Source: Straminergon stramineum (Eukaryota; Streptophyta; Bryopsida; Hypnales; Calliergonaceae). Taken from it: a stretch of DNA of 64,000 bases. A program made the translations under genes and the position numbers. Where the stretch lies: positions 4,094,501 through 4,158,500 of the forward strand of contig OY987268.1 of the NCBI GenBank assembly GCA_963920665.1. The letters run 5' to 3'. The notes below the pieces were generated by a model, which saw nothing but the letters and a program-made list of their open reading frames with translations, ran no database searches and was not told the DNA's origin. Below, one piece after another: positions 61,814-64,000 of the stretch. Each line of letters begins with the position of its first letter. The first letter of the stretch is position 1.

Positions 61814-64000
61814 GGCTCACTAATGAACTGATCCTACAAGCTCATCGCCTGCGAAACAGATCTCTGGAACAATATAACCACGGGCTCAGAAATGAGCTAG
61901 GAAGAATACGAGTATTAAAGGCGATGAGTATGCTCGCAGAACAAACTCGGAGAAGCAACAATCTTGATAAGTTCACGAGTTCAAAACTAGATACTTTTAG
62001 CCTCAGCTGCAGTCTATACAAGCGATGTTCAAAAATTAGGTTTCAAGTCGGGTACTTGGCAATGAAAATGGTGGTCGGTCCCGAGCACTATCAAAGAAGC
62101 ATGAGGCCATAGAGCCAGTCTAACTTGCTTGGCTATACGTCTCGCTCCGAACAATCGTTCGCAACAATCAGCTGCATCCGCCAAATCACGAACAAGATTT
62201 TAAGAACTTGCAATTACGGCAATCGTCTCATAAACAGAGCTAACTTACTGTATCTTGGGCAACAGTGAAACACCTTAAACTAACAAGTCCAATTATCTGA
62301 TTCTCCTAGAGCTGCTGTCCCAAGCACAGAAAAATCCAATGCTCAGAATAATTCGTTCAACCTCAAAGTCCCCTCCAAACGCCAGAGCCGAATGATCCTA
62401 ACTTATTTGTCTGTCTATCACCTCTGCGATTCGAGTGTCACAGGCGCCACTGGGACACTTACGGGAGAATCAGAAAATCATTTCAGGTAACCAATACCTT
62501 TTCTCATTCATACACGATTCGCATCCCTCCGTTTCTCCACAAATTCTGAGAGCTTCTTCCATCTACATCATCCCAAAGGGACAATTCAGACTACAGAAAT
62601 AATCACTATTCTACCATTCACAGCGAAGAACTTCAGCGTCAATTTGCCCTTCTTGGATTTAACATTGCGGGTTTGGAAAGCATACACGAGTGAGGGTCCA
62701 AATCATTTATGAACACATACCCAGACTTGCTTGCTTCTAAGCCTTAGCAAGATGCAGCACCGTAGCTCAGTGGCATACAAGAGATAATACAGTAACAGCT
62801 TCTATACTATCACTTTCTTCCAGCAATGTAAAACAAAAAGGTCGTCCAGAGTCCCTTGTACTTGAGTCAAACCCATTTTGAGTAGGTTCAGCTAGTCCTG
62901 CACAAAAACCTGCTTCATTTGCGTTCCCCAAAAAAACGAAATCACAGACGCTACCATTATTTCAGACTGTACTTCAGAGCTTTACTCTATTGCAACTTCA
63001 CACTGCGATTAGGTCAATAATTGCAAGCATTACGTAAACTCCTAATCTGTACGGTTTCCTTGTGAGAACGTAAATAAAGGAACTTCTTCCGACTATCAGT
63101 TTCCTATGCAGACCATGAAATTACGCAAGTATGCATAAACTTGGAATCTCTGTGCAGTGTGCATCTCACTACAACTTTCTGAAATGTTCGCAAAGACCTA
63201 AACTGTCACCGTTCACTTTGGTTTTTAATCTGTCAAGAAAAAAGGACGCAAAATTTTTTAATGAAGCAAATACGCTGCAAGCTAAACTCCCCGAACACTT
63301 CCTGAAACAAGCTGAATAGATTCTTCCACCAGTGCTGTATTGAAACTTCAGTAATCAGTACCTGTAGCACATTATCTCGAAGGAAACCAATGCTGAGCCG
63401 GACTCCATGGCCAGTACTTAGGAGCTTTAATAACTTATGCTTATGCAGCATGCTTTCCAACTTGACATCAATTTTAGCTTGCTTGATACCGCTATTTCTG
63501 ACCAGTTAGCTCAATAATGAGCTTCGAACTGCTTGCTCTGTGCGTAAGCACGGCAAAAACAAACACTGAATTCATATCCTGGCGCAGGGAGGACGAAGGA
63601 CTAGGACAGAGAAGACTCTGGCCCAACATTATAAATGAAAAATCCTCAGTCGATCATCAACTCTGCACACCCGATTGCAGATGCTGAACATACTTGAGTA
63701 AGTCGAACACAGTCATAAAGATCAAGCTCAGAACCTCAGACTGACGTTTAGAACCTGGCGCAATATGATTTAAGTCCGAAATGTACTCGCCTGGAGAGTT
63801 CTGGCAAATTCATCCGTAAATGGTAATGCAATGTTGACAGCGCGCTGTCAGTCTGACCTTCTATAGTTCTAAATCCTTCTCGAATTCTTGAAGCCAGCAA
63901 TCAGTTGCGTCTATCTCTGTGCTCCGGTACGGGCATACAGTTATTAACTACAACACGTGATGTTTTGGTATTTCGTACAGCATTCTCCTCGACAACCTAC
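61814..64000. other. 5' flank of the IRKI-like gene, no gene recognised
   Basis: Balanced base composition like a transcribed region but no frame over about 75 codons and no known domain. It may hold 5' untranslated exons, promoter or a noncoding transcript. The string CCGTAGCTCAGTGGC at about 62760 resembles a tRNA A box but has no B box or cloverleaf. Confidence 0.4.

Noticed and set aside
62755..62800. tRNA-like A box (GTAGCTCAGTGGC)
   Set aside because: No GGTTCRA B box at the right distance and no cloverleaf stems.

Overview
The window reads as nuclear DNA of a land plant, most likely a non-seed plant and possibly a moss (inference). The genes are split by GT-AG introns of about 0.1 to 1.3 kb, with one GC-AG intron. 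Proteins resemble plant families, including a chloroplast-type APS kinase with its redox cysteines and plant IREG ferroportin. Moderately GC-rich genes sit in very AT-rich spacer full of decayed transposons. I saw no organellar genes, bacterial operons, CRISPR arrays, rRNA or convincing tRNA.

Layout: 1-15 kb is AT-rich spacer with a decayed hAT-like transposase (about 3.4-4.1 kb), a long GA microsatellite, and a 1,048 bp CACTA element nested in a TTAA-flanked inverted-repeat element (11.5-13.6 kb). APS kinase (two exons) lies at 15.7-18.0 kb, followed by a broken protein kinase at 18.9-19.4 kb. Spacer at 19.4-25.4 kb holds two more TTAA-type elements and an 81 bp Stowaway-like MITE. A TMEM62-like metallophosphoesterase (five exons) occupies 25.5-29.2 kb, a class 3 lipase (ten exons) 31.4-35.9 kb, and uroporphyrinogen decarboxylase (five exons) 38.3-41.2 kb. 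Two head-on hexose-transporter pseudogenes lie at 41.6-45.4 kb, the larger one split by a Mutator-like MITE. Adenine phosphoribosyltransferase (six exons, minus) is at 46.5-48.3 kb with a 1 kb long-inverted-repeat element just upstream. A ferroportin/IREG transporter (nine exons) spans 52.6-58.1 kb, and an IRKI/GIL1-like protein (four exons, minus) 59.3-61.8 kb. The last 2.2 kb has no recognisable coding sequence.

The intact genes are individually regulated housekeeping loci, not a cluster: sulfur activation, glycosidic or membrane phosphoesterase function, lipid hydrolysis, haem/chlorophyll synthesis, purine salvage, iron transport and a plant regulatory protein. Exon joins were chosen by splice consensus, matching phase and similarity to the families as I know them; all seven models give an open frame ending at a stop. 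I found no convincing new multi-gene system. The most unusual content is mobile DNA: the nested CACTA element with an 11 bp subterminal repeat array, a TTAA/CCCCTAAA inverted-repeat family, and non-autonomous elements lodged in introns, a pseudogene and a gene's 5' flank.
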